The translations under genes were made by a program, and so were the position numbers. Positions 16,655 through 26,334 of a stretch of DNA of 64,000 nt are shown piece after piece. Source of the DNA: Vreelandella halophila (GTDB lineage Bacteria; Pseudomonadota; Gammaproteobacteria; Pseudomonadales; Oleiphilaceae); the NCBI RefSeq assembly GCF_009856365.1, contig NZ_WMEX01000004.1, positions 358,381 to 422,380 on the forward strand, in the 5' to 3' direction. The notes under the pieces were generated by a model. That model had not been told where the DNA came from. It made no database searches and saw only the letters and a list, made by a program, of their open reading frames with translations. The first letter of the stretch is position 1; every line of letters starts with the position of its first letter.

Positions 16655-18654
16655 GACGCCGCTCCTTCAGCCACGGGCTGGCTGGCCCTGGGCTTTTCGG
16701 CCACGGTGACCGTCTGCCTCTGGCGCACGCGGTAACGCCGATCACTGACCGCAAAGGCACCACCGAGCGCCATGAAAAGGGCGCCGCCCCAGATCCAGCG
16801 CACCATGGGCTTGTACTGGATGCGCACGCTCCAGGCCGTCTGTCCCTCAACATTCTCACCCAGAGCCACAAACAGGTCCTTGAGAACCCCGGCGCTGATG
16901 CCGGCATTGGTCATGACGCTGTCCCGGACCGGATAGTGGCGTTTCTCCGGGTAAACGGTGGTCACTTTCTCACCCTCCCGGTAGATGTCAAAGGTTGCCC
17001 GCTGTGCCGTGAAGTTGGGCCCCTGGCGTTCCCCCAGATCCGCGAAATGCCATTCATAGCCGGCAACCTCGAGTCGGTCGCCCGGGGCCATCCGCCGGTC
17101 CTGCTCCACCCCGTGGATGGAGACCATGGTGGCGCCGGCGATCGACATGGCCAGGCCCACGTGCCCCAGAACCATGCCGTTGTAGCTGCGCGAAAGCCGG
17201 CGCAGGCCATGCCAGCGACCCTGGCGGCTGGCTGTCTTGTCCCAGACGTCCCTGAGCGTGGTGAAGGCAACCCATGCCGCCACCATCAGACCGATGACGC
17301 TGAGGACACTGAGTTCCCCCACCATCAGCAGTGGCGTGACCACCGCAACGATGACACTGAGCACGGCCGGCACCAGCAGCTTGCGCAGCACCAGGTCCAC
17401 GGGCGTGCGCTTCCAGCGTGTCAGCACCCCGAAGCCCAGAATGACCCCGGTCATCAGGGCAATGGGCACGAACGTGATGTTGAAGTAGGGTTCCCCCACG
17501 GACAGGGTTCCGCCTCCCATGTAATCGAGGATCAGCGGGAAAATGGTTCCCAGGAGAACCACAAAGGTCGCTACCACCAGGAAGACATTGTTCAGCAGCA
17601 GCAGGGCTTCCCGGGAGAACAGGGTGAACCCGGTACGGCCCTGCACCGCCGGCGCCCGGATCGCGTAGAGGGCCAGAGAGCCAACCACGGTGACCGCCAG
17701 CATCATCAGTATGAAGAAGCCCCGTTCCGGATCGGTGGCGAACGCATGCACCGAGGTCAGCACCCCGGAGCGCACCAGGAAGGTCCCCAGTATGCTCAGC
17801 GCGAACGTCATGATGGCCAGCAGCACCGTCCAGCTCTTGAAGACACCACGCTTCTCGGTCACCGCCAGTGAATGGATCAGAGCCGTGCCCACAAGCCAGG
17901 GCATGAACGAGGCATTCTCGACCGGGTCCCAGAACCACCAGCCGCCCCAACCAAGCTCGTAATAGGCCCACCAGCTGCCCAGGGCGATACCAAGGGTGAG
18001 AAAGGCCCACGCCACCGTGGTCCAGGGGCGCGACCAGCGGGCCCAGACGGCATCCAGGCGGCCACCCAGCAGCGAGGCGATGGCGAAAGCAAACACCACT
18101 GAGAAGCCCACATAGCCCATGTAGAGCATCGGCGGATGAACGATCAGACCGAAATCCTGCAGCAGCGGGTTCAGGTCGGCCCCATCCCGGGGAATATTCG
18201 GCAGCATGCGCTCAAAGGGATTGGAGGTGATCAGCGTAAACAGCATGAAGCCAACTCCGATCAGCCCCATGATGGACAGCACCCGGGCCCGCATCTCGTC
18301 CGGGAGGTTGCGGCTGAACAGGGCCACCGCCAGCGTCCAGGCCCCCAGGATCAGCACCCAGAGCAGCATCGAGCCCTCGTGACCGCCCCAGACTGCACTG
18401 AACTTATAGTACCAGGGCAGCATACTGTTGCTGTTGTTGGCCACATAGCCCACGGAGAAGTCATCGACCATGAAGGACCAGGTAAGGCAGGCGTAGCTGA
18501 GCACGAGCATCACAAACATGCCCGCCACCAGCGGCCGGTCAAAGGCCATCAGGCCCGGATGGCGGATCGTCGCCCCTGTCATGGGCACCACCACCAGCGC
18601 CACCGCCATAAGCAACGCCAGGATCAGTGCGAAATTGCCGAGTTCAGGAACCAT
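16651..18654 (-). CDS. ccmF: Haem lyase subunit CcmF
   Basis: 667 aa, polytopic inner-membrane protein (the family is about 640-670 aa) that attaches haem to apocytochrome c. The tryptophan-rich WWD motif is GWGGWWFWDPVENASFMPWL. Many membrane helices are visible from the first residues (FALILALLMAVALVVVP), and a large periplasmic region precedes the last helix. It lies between ccmE (36 bases) and ccmG (4-base overlap). Confidence 0.97.
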   Translation of the reverse strand: MVPELGNFALILALLMAVALVVVPMTGATIRHPGLMAFDRPLVAGMFVMLVLSYACLTWSFMVDDFSVGYVANNSNSMLPWYYKFSAVWGGHEGSMLLWVLILGAWTLAVALFSRNLPDEMRARVLSIMGLIGVGFMLFTLITSNPFERMLPNIPRDGADLNPLLQDFGLIVHPPMLYMGYVGFSVVFAFAIASLLGGRLDAVWARWSRPWTTVAWAFLTLGIALGSWWAYYELGWGGWWFWDPVENASFMPWLVGTALIHSLAVTEKRGVFKSWTVLLAIMTFALSILGTFLVRSGVLTSVHAFATDPERGFFILMMLAVTVVGSLALYAIRAPAVQGRTGFTLFSREALLLLNNVFLVVATFVVLLGTIFPLILDYMGGGTLSVGEPYFNITFVPIALMTGVILGFGVLTRWKRTPVDLVLRKLLVPAVLSVIVAVVTPLLMVGELSVLSVIGLMVAAWVAFTTLRDVWDKTASRQGRWHGLRRLSRSYNGMVLGHVGLAMSIAGATMVSIHGVEQDRRMAPGDRLEVAGYEWHFADLGERQGPNFTAQRATFDIYREGEKVTTVYPEKRHYPVRDSVMTNAGISAGVLKDLFVALGENVEGQTAWSVRIQYKPMVRWIWGGALFMALGGAFAVSDRRYRVRQRQTVTVAEKPRASQPVAEGAAS

Positions 18655-18690
18655 TATTTCTCCTGCGTCAGAGTCACTGCCACCAGCACC

Positions 18691-19185
18691 TCAGGTGCCG
18701 CTGCTACTGCTGTTACCGTGATCCATTCCTTCTGCCGGGTAGTCACCCCCTTCCTTCAGGCGCCCGGATTTCTCCAGGGCCTTCTTGACCTCGGGCGGCA
18801 TGTAGTCCTCATCATGCTTTGCCAGGACCTGGTCCGCCCTGAGCATGCCGTCCTCGTTCAGCTCACCAAGCGCCACAACGCCCTGGCCCTCCCGGAACAG
18901 GTCCGGCAGGATGCCCTTGTATTCAACCGGCACCCGCCCCTGGTTGTCCGTGATGACAAAGCGGACCTTCAGCGAATCCGGATCACGCTCCAGGCTCCCC
19001 TCCGCCACCAGGCCACCGGCCCGGATCCGCTGCTGAACCGGCGCCTTGCCGGTTGCAATCTCGGCGGGGCTGTAGAAGAGATTCATGTTCTCCTGCAGGG
19101 CGACCACCGCCAGCGATACGGCCACGGCAAAGCCCGCGAACAGAGCCAGAACGATGGTGAGACGGCGTTTACGCACCGGATGCAT
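18691..19185 (-). CDS. ccmE: Haem chaperone CcmE
   Basis: 164 aa. The start is the ATG at 19185 ([18 protein letters not shown]), giving an N-terminal anchor at about residues 9-30; the frame is open upstream through ccmD but is not needed. The haem-binding histidine is His124 in [13 protein letters not shown], with Tyr128 as axial ligand. The C-terminal tail is short and Ser/Gly-rich. It overlaps ccmD by 17 bases. Confidence 0.95.
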   Translation of the reverse strand: MHPVRKRRLTIVLALFAGFAVAVSLAVVALQENMNLFYSPAEIATGKAPVQQRIRAGGLVAEGSLERDPDSLKVRFVITDNQGRVPVEYKGILPDLFREGQGVVALGELNEDGMLRADQVLAKHDEDYMPPEVKKALEKSGRLKEGGDYPAEGMDHGNSSSSGT

Positions 19186-19384
19186 TGTGTGTCTTTCCTC
19201 CACTGCCATGGCGTTGTGCCTCACTGCGCATGAGGCGGCGATGATGCTTAATGACCTGCCGACGCTGGATAGCGGTGGCAAGGATCAGCCCCAGGATCAC
19301 CAGTATGAATGTGGCGTAACTGAACCAGACGTAGGCCCCGTGGCCTCCCATCGTGATCAGTGCCTGGAATGAATCGAACTGCAT
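19169..19384 (-). CDS. ccmD: Haem exporter accessory protein CcmD
   Basis: A 71-aa single-pass membrane protein that helps release holo-CcmE from the CcmABC complex. The conserved start [19 protein letters not shown] is followed by a membrane helix at residues 18-38 and a basic cytoplasmic tail. It lies between ccmC (18 bases) and ccmE (17-base overlap). Confidence 0.93.
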   Translation of the reverse strand: MQFDSFQALITMGGHGAYVWFSYATFILVILGLILATAIQRRQVIKHHRRLMRSEAQRHGSGGKTHNASGA

Positions 19385-19402
19385 ATATCGCCTCCGAGGC
19401 CC

Positions 19403-20140
19403 CTATTGTGCCAGAACCCAGTCCCGAACCCAGCGTGCGCGCCGCTCTCTTAACAGAATGTCATTACGCATGCGCCAGAGAATCAGCCAGGCCACAAGCA
19501 GGTGGAATCCCAGCAGGCAGATCAGCAGCGGCACCCACATGCTGGCCGGCATGGAGGGCGCCTCCGTCACCTTGATGGTTGCCGGCTGATGCAGCGTGTT
19601 CCACCACTCCACCGAGTACTTGATGATGGGGATGTTCACCACGCCCACAATCACCAGGATGGCGCTGGCGCGTGCACGCACGTCCGGATCCTCCATGGCA
19701 CCACGCAGCGCCATCACCCCCAGGTACAGGAACAGCAGCAGCAGCATGGAGGTCAGGCGCGCGTCCCAGACCCACCAGGTGCCCCAGGTGGGTTTGCCCC
19801 AGACCGCCCCGGTGAGAAGCGCCAGGAATGTCATGGCCGCTCCCACCGCCGTGGCGGAAGCGATGAAGGTGTCCGCCATCTTCATCCGCCACACAAGCCC
19901 CACCACACCGGCGACGGCCATGGCCACATAGAGTGACTGCCCGAGATAGGCTGAAGGTACATGGATGAAGATGATGCGGTAACTGTCCCCCTGCTGGTAG
20001 TCGGCGGGCGCGAACAACAGCCCCCAGACCACGCCCGCTGTCAGGACAATCAGGGCCGACCATCCCAGCCAGGGCATCAGCCGGCCGGCGATGCCAAAGA
20101 ACCACTTGGGGGAGCCCAGTTTGTGAAACCATTGCCACAT
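19403..20140 (-). CDS. ccmC: Haem exporter/handling protein CcmC
   Basis: 245 aa, six-helix membrane protein that loads haem onto CcmE. The WWD motif is WGKPTWGTWWVWDARLTSM at about residues 112-130. The N-terminus MWQWFHKLGSPKWFF is typical of the family. It lies 20 bases after ccmB. Confidence 0.96.
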   Translation of the reverse strand: MWQWFHKLGSPKWFFGIAGRLMPWLGWSALIVLTAGVVWGLLFAPADYQQGDSYRIIFIHVPSAYLGQSLYVAMAVAGVVGLVWRMKMADTFIASATAVGAAMTFLALLTGAVWGKPTWGTWWVWDARLTSMLLLLFLYLGVMALRGAMEDPDVRARASAILVIVGVVNIPIIKYSVEWWNTLHQPATIKVTEAPSMPASMWVPLLICLLGFHLLVAWLILWRMRNDILLRERRARWVRDWVLAQ

Positions 20141-20160
20141 GTGGCGATCCTCAGTTCATT

Positions 20161-20889
20161 TCACCCATTGGAAACGCTGATGCGCAACGCTCCGGCGATG
20201 GCCAGCGGTGCCAGCACCACTGCCAGCGACAGCATGGCCCCCAAAAGGGCCAGATGCCCGGTGATGGAAGCGCCTTCCACGGCGGCCGTCACCGCTCCGG
20301 TGCCAAAGATCAGCACCGGCACATAGAAGGGGGTCATGATCAGAACCAGCAGCACACCACTGCCACGCAGGCTCACCGTCAGCGCGGCACCGATAGCGCC
20401 AACCAGCACCAGAACGGGCGTACCCACCAGCAGCGTCAGAACCAGAACCAGCCCGGTGCCCGGGCTCAGGTGCAGCATGACAGCCAGCACGGGCACCAGC
20501 AGCACCAGTGGCAACACCGTGGTGACCCATACAGCGGCAACCCGTGCCAGTGCCAGCAGCGCCAGCGGCTGGGGGGACAGCACCCATTGTTCCAGATGCC
20601 CATCCGCATAGTCATTGCGGAACAACAAGTTCAGGGACAGGAGTATGGACAGCAGTGCTGCCACCCAGACGATGCCCGGACCGGCCTGCCGCAGGAACTC
20701 CGGCTCAGGGCTTACCCCCAGCGGGAACAGCGAGACAATGAGTACAAAGAACACCAGCGGATTCATCAGATCCTGGCGGTTGCGGAATGCAATGAGCCAT
20801 TCCCGGCGCACGGTCTCAACAGCCGCGCGCGGCCAGCCGCTCTCCTGTTCCTGGAGGCGTACCGGAACCCTGGGTTCAGACCGCATCAT
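20161..20889 (-). CDS. ccmB: Haem exporter ABC permease CcmB
   Basis: 242 aa (family about 220), six-helix permease of the CcmAB ABC complex that powers release of haem-loaded CcmE. RREWLIAFRNRQDLMNPLVFF and NLLFRNDYADGHLEQ are recognisable CcmB segments. Compared with E. coli it has about 20 extra N-terminal residues. Two ATG codons are adjacent (20889 and 20886). It overlaps ccmA by 14 bases. Confidence 0.95.
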   Translation of the reverse strand: MMRSEPRVPVRLQEQESGWPRAAVETVRREWLIAFRNRQDLMNPLVFFVLIVSLFPLGVSPEPEFLRQAGPGIVWVAALLSILLSLNLLFRNDYADGHLEQWVLSPQPLALLALARVAAVWVTTVLPLVLLVPVLAVMLHLSPGTGLVLVLTLLVGTPVLVLVGAIGAALTVSLRGSGVLLVLIMTPFYVPVLIFGTGAVTAAVEGASITGHLALLGAMLSLAVVLAPLAIAGALRISVSNG

Positions 20890-21511
20890 AGCCCTCCCCC
20901 AGTGTCAGTACCTGAACCCCTTCCAGCGCCAGGCGGTGATGGGTCGTCAGGATGACCGCGCCTCCGGCCCGCACGCGGTTGGCAAGCAGGGCCTCGAGTT
21001 GGGCCACCGCCTCCCGGTCCACGGCCGTGAAGGCCTCATCCAGAATCCACAGAGGGGCGCTGGAAAGATACAGGCGTGCCAGTGCCACCCGTCGCTGCTG
21101 CCCCGCGGAGAGCTGCGCCGCCGGGAGGTCCTCATACCCGGAAAGCCCCGCATCCGCCAATGCCACCATCACCTGCTCAGGCACCGCGGGCGTGCGCATG
21201 GCCTGCCATCCGGCGAGATTCTCATAGGCGGTGAGAGAAGATGAAACGCCCGCATTGTGCCCCAGAAACAGCAGATTCGCCTGGTACTGGGTCCTGACCC
21301 GGTGCACCGGTTCCCCCTGCCAGAGCAGCTCCCCCTCGAAAGCGGGATTCAGGCCTGCCAGTATCCGTAGAAGAGTGGTCTTGCCCACACCATTGGGTCC
21401 GGCGATCCGCCACAGTTCACCGCTGCCGACCCTGAAGTCAAGGCCGCTGAACAGGGGGCGGTCATCGCGTTCACAGTGGATCTGCCGGGCTTCGAGCAGG
21501 GTACTGGTCAT
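20876..21511 (-). CDS. ccmA: Cytochrome c maturation ABC ATPase CcmA
   Basis: 211 aa, first gene of the ccm operon. It has Walker A GPNGVGKTT (38-46), ABC signature LSAGQQRR (134-141) and Walker B LWILDEA (154-160) with the catalytic Glu; the usual DEP is DEA here. The length fits the family (about 205-215 aa). The operon promoter must lie in the 109 bases shared with the divergent fliK-like gene. Confidence 0.96.
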   Translation of the reverse strand: MTSTLLEARQIHCERDDRPLFSGLDFRVGSGELWRIAGPNGVGKTTLLRILAGLNPAFEGELLWQGEPVHRVRTQYQANLLFLGHNAGVSSSLTAYENLAGWQAMRTPAVPEQVMVALADAGLSGYEDLPAAQLSAGQQRRVALARLYLSSAPLWILDEAFTAVDREAVAQLEALLANRVRAGGAVILTTHHRLALEGVQVLTLGEGYDAV

Positions 21512-21620
21512 GGTCCATCCGGCCGGTGGGTTCTGCGGGTTGGGTCTGCCCCCGCCGGGCGCCTATTATATAGAAAACGACCGGCTTTTGCCGCCATCAA
21601 CGGCCACGGGGAATACCGTC

Positions 21621-23078
21621 GTGAAAGTGCCTGTTCTTTCGCTGCTGACTCGAACCGGCAGCAGCCAGCCCACCGGAGCCGACCCCGCCCGTCTGGCGAC
21701 ACAGCTTGAGCGCGCGGGGCTGCGTGAGGGCGAGCCCCGACTTGCCCGGATGCTGCAGGCCGAGGGTGGCAGCCGCGCGGCCGGTGACGGCACCCGGGCG
21801 GCCCCTGGGACCCGCCTGCTGCTGGAGGTAGGAGGCCAGAAGCTGCCCGTGCGCAGCGACCAGCCGCTGGATACGGGCACCATGGTGAAGGTCATGCGGG
21901 CGGGCAATGAACTGCGCCTTTTAGAGAGCCTTCAGCAGCCTTCACGCAGCACCCTGAGCCAGTCACTGGCCAACCGGATTCCCTTTCAGCATGACCTGGG
22001 GCAGGGCCTCAGCCGCCTCGCCGCCCAGACCAATGACCCGGCGCTGCCCCAGCAGATCCGTCAGGGTCTGGCCCAGCTTACCCAGCTCATGCCCACGGCA
22101 CCGCGATCGGTGCAGGGAGCCATGGGCTCAAACGGAGCGCCCCCCCAGTCTGCGGCAACGCCCGGGGTGGGGATAGCAACTGGTTCCGCAACGGTCACCA
22201 CCAACAGCGCCAGTGGCCCTACCGGACTGCCAGCCCTGGACAGCATGAGCGGCGCCCAGGTCCGTGAATGGATAAGCCAGAGCGGGCTCTTCCGGGAGTC
22301 CAGCATGCTCCACCAGCCCCCATCAGGCGCCACGGAAAGCGCTGCCCAACCCCGTGCCGACCTCAAAAGCCAGCTGATCCAGCTGGCCGCCCAGCTGCTG
22401 CCCCGGGTGACCGGCACCTCGTCCGATCAGAGCGGCGCCAGCCTTCACCGCCTCATCGGCCAGCTTGGCCCCATGACCACCTCCTCAATGGACGACACCG
22501 GCGCCCTGCGCTTCCCCACATCGCCAGCGACCGGCTCCAGCAGCGGCGCGGCCCCCGGCGGCAACAGCAGCTCCATGGGGGCCGGGGAAATGCTCCGGCT
22601 CCTGGCGGGCATGATCAATCGGCTGACCGTGAATCAGCTCCATTCACAGGCCGCCAGCGCTGGAGCCGATGCCAATGCCCCCAACCAGACCTGGATCCTG
22701 GAGCTGCCCTGGGTATCAGGCAACCAGGAGGTGCGGATTCTCCAGGGGCGTCTGGAGGAGTACGGCCCTCGGGATGCGGACCCGGAGGATGCCAGTGACA
22801 GCCGATCCCTTGAGCGGGAATGGCAGCTGACGCTGGCCCTGTCCTTCGATACCACGGGTCCGCTTTACTTTGAAATCAACCTCCGTGGACGCCAGCTCAG
22901 AACCCAGGTCTGGGCCGAGAAACCGGCGACCGCCGAGCTGATTGAAAACACCCGGGAACGACTGGAAACGGCGCTTTCGAAACTGGATCTGGACGTGGTA
23001 CCGGTGGAATGCATGGAGGGACAGCCTCCGGCCCGGATCACCCGGCTCACCCAGCAACTGGTGGACGAACATGCCTGA
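21621..23078 (+). CDS. FliK-like protein (second flagellar hook-length control domain protein)
   Basis: About 485 aa. The first half is low-complexity, rich in Gly, Ser, Pro and Gln; the C-terminal 160 residues (LELPWVSGNQEVRILQGRL ... LRTQVWAEKPATAELIENTR) look like the Flg_hook/FliK C-terminal domain that senses hook length and contacts FlhB. I start at the GTG at 21621 with GGGG 9 bases upstream; no ATG is in frame before residue 90, and the open frame upstream runs into the divergent ccmA. A likely -10 is in the TATTATATAG region at 21562-21571. It overlaps the FlhB-C-like gene by 8 bases. The main fliK is at 43429-44670, so this is a paralogue. Confidence 0.8.
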   Translation: MKVPVLSLLTRTGSSQPTGADPARLATQLERAGLREGEPRLARMLQAEGGSRAAGDGTRAAPGTRLLLEVGGQKLPVRSDQPLDTGTMVKVMRAGNELRLLESLQQPSRSTLSQSLANRIPFQHDLGQGLSRLAAQTNDPALPQQIRQGLAQLTQLMPTAPRSVQGAMGSNGAPPQSAATPGVGIATGSATVTTNSASGPTGLPALDSMSGAQVREWISQSGLFRESSMLHQPPSGATESAAQPRADLKSQLIQLAAQLLPRVTGTSSDQSGASLHRLIGQLGPMTTSSMDDTGALRFPTSPATGSSSGAAPGGNSSSMGAGEMLRLLAGMINRLTVNQLHSQAASAGADANAPNQTWILELPWVSGNQEVRILQGRLEEYGPRDADPEDASDSRSLEREWQLTLALSFDTTGPLYFEINLRGRQLRTQVWAEKPATAELIENTRERLETALSKLDLDVVPVECMEGQPPARITRLTQQLVDEHA

Positions 23079-23367
23079 CAACCGCGATCACGAGGCGGCC
23101 ATCGCCCTGACCTATGACGGCGCGAACGCCCCCACTGTCTCGGGCACCGGCCAGGACGAACTGGCCCGGGAGATGATTCGCGTTGCACAGGAGAATGGGG
23201 TGCCGCTCTATGAGGATCCGGACCTGGCGGCCCTGCTCAGCCGGCTGGATCTCGGCGAGGCGATTCCCGAAACACTCTATCGGGTCATTGCCGAGATCCT
23301 GGCCTACAGCTTCTATCTCCAGGGATTCACCCCGGAAGATTTCCAGGATGGGAGACGGAAAGGCTAG
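23071..23367 (+). CDS. Stand-alone FlhB C-terminal (cytoplasmic) domain protein
   Basis: 98 aa. It resembles the part of FlhB after the autocleavage site: ELAREMIRVAQENGVPLYEDPDLAALLSRLDLGEAIPETLYRVIAEILAY is laid out as in FlhB-C. It lacks the membrane domain and the NPTH cleavage motif. Similar stand-alone proteins (FhlB/YlqH type) are known. The ATG at 23071 sits inside the end of the FliK-like gene, so the two products are probably made together, consistent with FliK-FlhB contact in the export switch. Its stop shares a CTAG with the convergent DUF2802 gene. Confidence 0.85.
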   Translation: MPDNRDHEAAIALTYDGANAPTVSGTGQDELAREMIRVAQENGVPLYEDPDLAALLSRLDLGEAIPETLYRVIAEILAYSFYLQGFTPEDFQDGRRKG

Positions 23368-23786
23368 ACGATCTCGTCGGTCCCGGCATGCTCTTGGCTC
23401 CGGGTCTGGCCCTTGCGCAAAGCCGACACCAGCTCCGCCTCTGGGCGGGAGATACCGCAGGAGTTCATCAGATCCTCGGTACCGGCACCCAGCTCCACCA
23501 GTTTGGAAGCTTCGTCATAGGGCACCCGGAGGGGGTCGTTCAGCCGCATTTCCTCTAGGGCACCACTGAGGCGGTGAAGGGACTGTTCACAGGCCACAAG
23601 GCGACGCCCTACCCCCATGCTGCCACTGCTGACCGCGTGCAGCTCCCGGCCCAGGTCATCACAGCGCTGGCGCCAGTGGGCCTCCATACGATTCATCCGG
23701 ACCCGGTTGGCGACGCCCTGCGCCGCCACCAGTGCAATGGCCAGAGCCGTAACAGCCCAGGGAAGAAGTGTGTCGATCATGTCCAT
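23364..23786 (-). CDS. DUF2802 domain protein
   Basis: 140 aa, last gene of the chemotaxis run. I start at the ATG at 23786, which has AAAGGAGG upstream, rather than at the further upstream start in the same frame. It has a single N-terminal membrane helix (residues 5-24, LLPWAVTALAIALVAAQG), then a coiled-coil-like helix (LGRELHAVSSGSMGVGRRLVACEQSLHRLSGALEEM). The C-terminal YDEASKLVELGAGTEDLMNSCGISRPEAELV is the DUF2802 signature. It is regularly placed after cheW in Pseudomonas-type clusters; the function is unknown. Confidence 0.88.
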   Translation of the reverse strand: MDMIDTLLPWAVTALAIALVAAQGVANRVRMNRMEAHWRQRCDDLGRELHAVSSGSMGVGRRLVACEQSLHRLSGALEEMRLNDPLRVPYDEASKLVELGAGTEDLMNSCGISRPEAELVSALRKGQTRSQEHAGTDEIV

Positions 23787-23809
23787 GCCAGCCTCCTTTC
23801 GCTGACCAC

Positions 23810-24304
23810 CTAGAGCGCCTCGATCTCGGCCCACTCCTCGTCGGTCAGCATTTTCTCGAATGCCACCAGAATCACCAGCTCACCCTCACGGTTACAGACA
23901 CCGTGAATGAAGCGGGCACTTTCCTCGTTACCCACATTGGGTGCGCTCTCAATCTCGCTCTGGCGGATGTAGATGACCTCGGCCACAGCGTCCACCAGGA
24001 TGCCGATTACCTGCTCCTCTGCCTCAAGCACCACAATGCGCGTGGAATCCGTGACTTCACCATCCGGCAGCCCGAAACGCCGCCGGGTGTCGATCACCGT
24101 CACGACATTGCCGCGCAGGTTGATGATGCCAAGTACGTAATCCGGCGCCCCGGGCACCGGCGCGATTTCTGTGTACCGCAGCACTTCCTGGATCTGCATG
24201 ACGTTGAGGCCATAGGTCTCATCCGCCAGCCGGAAGGTCACATACTGCAGCACCGGGTCATCACTGCTCTGCTGGGCCGCGTTCTGAATGCTCTGGGTCG
24301 CCAT
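23810..24304 (-). CDS. cheW: Chemotaxis coupling protein CheW
   Basis: 164 aa scaffold linking chemoreceptors to CheA. It is a single CheW domain with typical stretches LQYVTFRLADETYGLNV, YVLGIINLRGNVVTVIDTRRRFGLP and RFIHGVCNREGELVILV. The start ATG at 24304 has AGAGGCGG upstream. A sigma-54-type element lies about 65 bases before the gene, and ParP lies 93 bases upstream in the same direction. Confidence 0.96.
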   Translation of the reverse strand: MATQSIQNAAQQSSDDPVLQYVTFRLADETYGLNVMQIQEVLRYTEIAPVPGAPDYVLGIINLRGNVVTVIDTRRRFGLPDGEVTDSTRIVVLEAEEQVIGILVDAVAEVIYIRQSEIESAPNVGNEESARFIHGVCNREGELVILVAFEKMLTDEEWAEIEAL

Positions 24305-24368
24305 ATCCGCCTCTCTGTCCGGGCAACTGTCAATATTTCATCACTGCGCACCCTGCACTATAGAACAG

Positions 24369-24384
24369 AGCACAAACTGTGCCA
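24369..24384 (-). promoter_or_regulatory. Candidate sigma-54 promoter for cheW
   Basis: Read on the - strand: TGGCACA-N4-GTGCT. GG and GC are 10 bases apart. The element also contains GCACA-N3-TGTGC, a perfect 13-base inverted repeat. It lies in the 93-base parP-cheW gap; the transcription start would be near 24357. Confidence 0.6.
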
Positions 24385-24397
24385 CTCCCCGCTATTC

Positions 24398-25351
<954 letters not shown>

Positions 25352-25372
25352 TGTCCGGTCTCCTCCGCGGAT

Positions 25373-26182
25373 CTACCGCGCCTCCGCGCTCTGGGGGCTA
25401 CGCCCGTCATCACCCAGCTTCTCCTGCAGATCGGAGAGCAGGCGGCGATACGCACGTATCCCCTGGGAATCCCGGGAGACAGCCGTCGGCACCACGCCTT
25501 TCTGGCTGGCGTCCCGTAAACGTGTGTCCACCGGGATGGCGAACCGCCAGAGCTCGTCGCCGTAATCCCGTCGCAACTGGTTCAGGCTCTGAACCGAGGC
25601 CTGGGTCCGCCGGTCGTACATGGTTGGAATGATGGTATAGCCCAGTTCGTTCTTCTGACTCTTCATAACCATCTGCAGCGTATGCAGCATCCGGTCCAGC
25701 CCCTTGAGGGCCAGGAACTCAGTCTGCACCGGCATCAGCAGGTGCTGAGCCGCCGCCAGAGCATTAATCATCAGCACCCCCAATGAAGGGGAATTGTCGA
25801 GCAGAACATAGTCGTAATCGTCCCAGAGCGTGGACAGCGAACGTGAGATCACCAGCCCCATGCCCGAAACACCAACACTGCGGCGCTCCAGCGTGGCCAG
25901 GGCACTGGAGGCCGGCATCAGGTGCAGCCCCGGGTGAGCAGTCTCGGTGATCAGTTGCGCTGGCAGCCCGGGCGCCACCTTTCCCTCGTGCTGGAAAAGG
26001 TCGTACACCGAATGCTCAATCGCATCCGGGTCATGGCCGAAATAGGTGGTCACCGAGCCATGGGGATCCAGATCCACCATCAGTACGCGATGCCCCGCAT
26101 CGGCAAGCAATCCACTCAGTGCAACCACGGTGGTGGTCTTGCCCACGCCACCCTTCTGATTCGCCACTGTCCAGATTCGCAC
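25373..26182 (-). CDS. parC: ParA-family ATPase ParC (chemotaxis array positioning)
   Basis: 269 aa Walker-type ATPase. The start is GTG at 26182 with GGGGAG a few bases upstream. The deviant Walker A KGGVGKTTT is at residues 10-18 and the Walker B region is YDYVLLDNSPSLGVL. No parB or parS lies beside it; instead it is between motD and parP, as in the polar chemotaxis ParC of Vibrio and the PA1462-type gene of Pseudomonas. That context argues for placing chemotaxis arrays, not chromosomes. Confidence 0.9.
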   Translation of the reverse strand: MRIWTVANQKGGVGKTTTVVALSGLLADAGHRVLMVDLDPHGSVTTYFGHDPDAIEHSVYDLFQHEGKVAPGLPAQLITETAHPGLHLMPASSALATLERRSVGVSGMGLVISRSLSTLWDDYDYVLLDNSPSLGVLMINALAAAQHLLMPVQTEFLALKGLDRMLHTLQMVMKSQKNELGYTIIPTMYDRRTQASVQSLNQLRRDYGDELWRFAIPVDTRLRDASQKGVVPTAVSRDSQGIRAYRRLLSDLQEKLGDDGRSPQSAEAR

Positions 26183-26334
26183 CCTTTACTCCCCTGACGT
26201 TCATGGTCCTGCCGCGGCCAACCCTTGCCGCCGGAAACCCGCTGCGGCGGCTCCGTGCCGACGCCGCCCCTTCATTACCGGGTGTCGCCGTCCATTTGAC
26301 TGCTGACGACGTAGAAGCAGATTCCATGCCAGCT
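26183..26334. promoter_or_regulatory. Gap between motD and parC with a GC-rich hairpin
   Basis: 152 bases, the longest break inside the chemotaxis run. It contains a perfect 7-base inverted repeat GCCGCCG (26227-26233) and CGGCGGC (26245-26251), with an 11-base loop and no following T tract. It may be a leader structure for parC or a partial terminator after motD. No clear promoter is seen. Confidence 0.4.

Noticed and set aside
25373..26182. ParA as part of a plasmid or chromosome partition locus
   Set aside because: No ParB gene or parS-like sites nearby; the position among motD, parP and cheW fits the chemotaxis ParC.
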